DNA from: Microvirga aerilata
GTDB taxonomy: Bacteria; Pseudomonadota; Alphaproteobacteria; Rhizobiales; Beijerinckiaceae
DNA length: 42,172 nucleotides
Direction of reading: 5' to 3'
Assembly (NCBI RefSeq): GCF_016743775.1
Contig: NZ_JAEQMY010000042.1
Coordinates: forward strand, 1-42,172
Numbering within the stretch: the first letter of the stretch is position 1; every line of letters begins with the position of its first letter. Below are positions 42,155-42,172 of this stretch, in pieces. The translations under genes were made by a program, and so were the position numbers. The notes beneath the pieces were generated by a model. That model was not told where the DNA came from and made no database searches. It saw only the letters and a program-made list of their open reading frames with translations.

Positions 42155-42172
42155 GCCGGATCATGGCGAGTT

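Overview
The window reads as ordinary chromosome of a GC-rich alphaproteobacterium of the Hyphomicrobiales, most likely Methylobacteriaceae (Microvirga or Methylobacterium-like). The reasons are the codon bias, an invasion-associated locus B protein, the mfd / sdhE / recG neighbourhood, opgG-opgH, and a large Ca-binding RTX protein. This placement is inferred from gene content; no rRNA or other marker is present. I see no tRNA, rRNA, CRISPR array, phage or complete mobile element.

Layout. (1) 1-4852, minus strand: a sigma-factor-style partner-switching set. A SpoIIE/RsbU-type phosphatase with HAMP, a STAS antagonist and an RsbW-like kinase are followed, past a small convergent membrane protein, by a PIG-L deacetylase translationally coupled to a second STAS protein. 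The first codons of another gene run off the left edge. (2) 4929-8220, plus strand: a GH10 xylanase-type enzyme without an export signal, a GAF protein and rimO. (3) 8402-13854, minus strand: a nicotinamidase, then a BMP-family nucleoside-type ABC transporter (binding protein, two permeases, double ATPase). (4) 14075-17841: a UbiH-family hydroxylase, an AEC transporter, hspQ and an IalB protein. (5) 18059-21218: a YejA-like solute-binding protein, a degenerate receiver protein and a serine hydrolase coupled to mfd. (6) 21218-31665: genome maintenance and amino-sugar genes (mfd, sdhE, recG, a GNAT enzyme, glmS, glmU). (7) 31849-35591: opgG-opgH for periplasmic glucans. (8) 35613-38537: a LysR regulator, a DUF1127 protein and a Na/Pi cotransporter. 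(9) 38867-42154: a stand-alone RNA polymerase alpha-CTD-like protein and an 880-residue RTX protein.

How the genes fit together. Envelope and amino-sugar supply recur: GlmU and GlmS make UDP-GlcNAc precursors, OpgG/H make periplasmic glucans, and IalB, the PIG-L deacetylase and the RTX protein act at or near the surface. The left-hand switch has phosphatase, kinase and two antagonists but no sigma factor in view, so its output is unknown. Its link to the deacetylase is the most system-like feature here.

The least ordinary parts are: that switch, with a Thr-type STAS and a deacetylase lacking one usual metal His; the RTX gene, with a CBM2-like segment, a ribosome site buried in a hairpin and an atypical C-terminus that may mark an insertion junction; paired palindromes between the transporter operon and the hydroxylase; and several palindromic repeat elements between genes.
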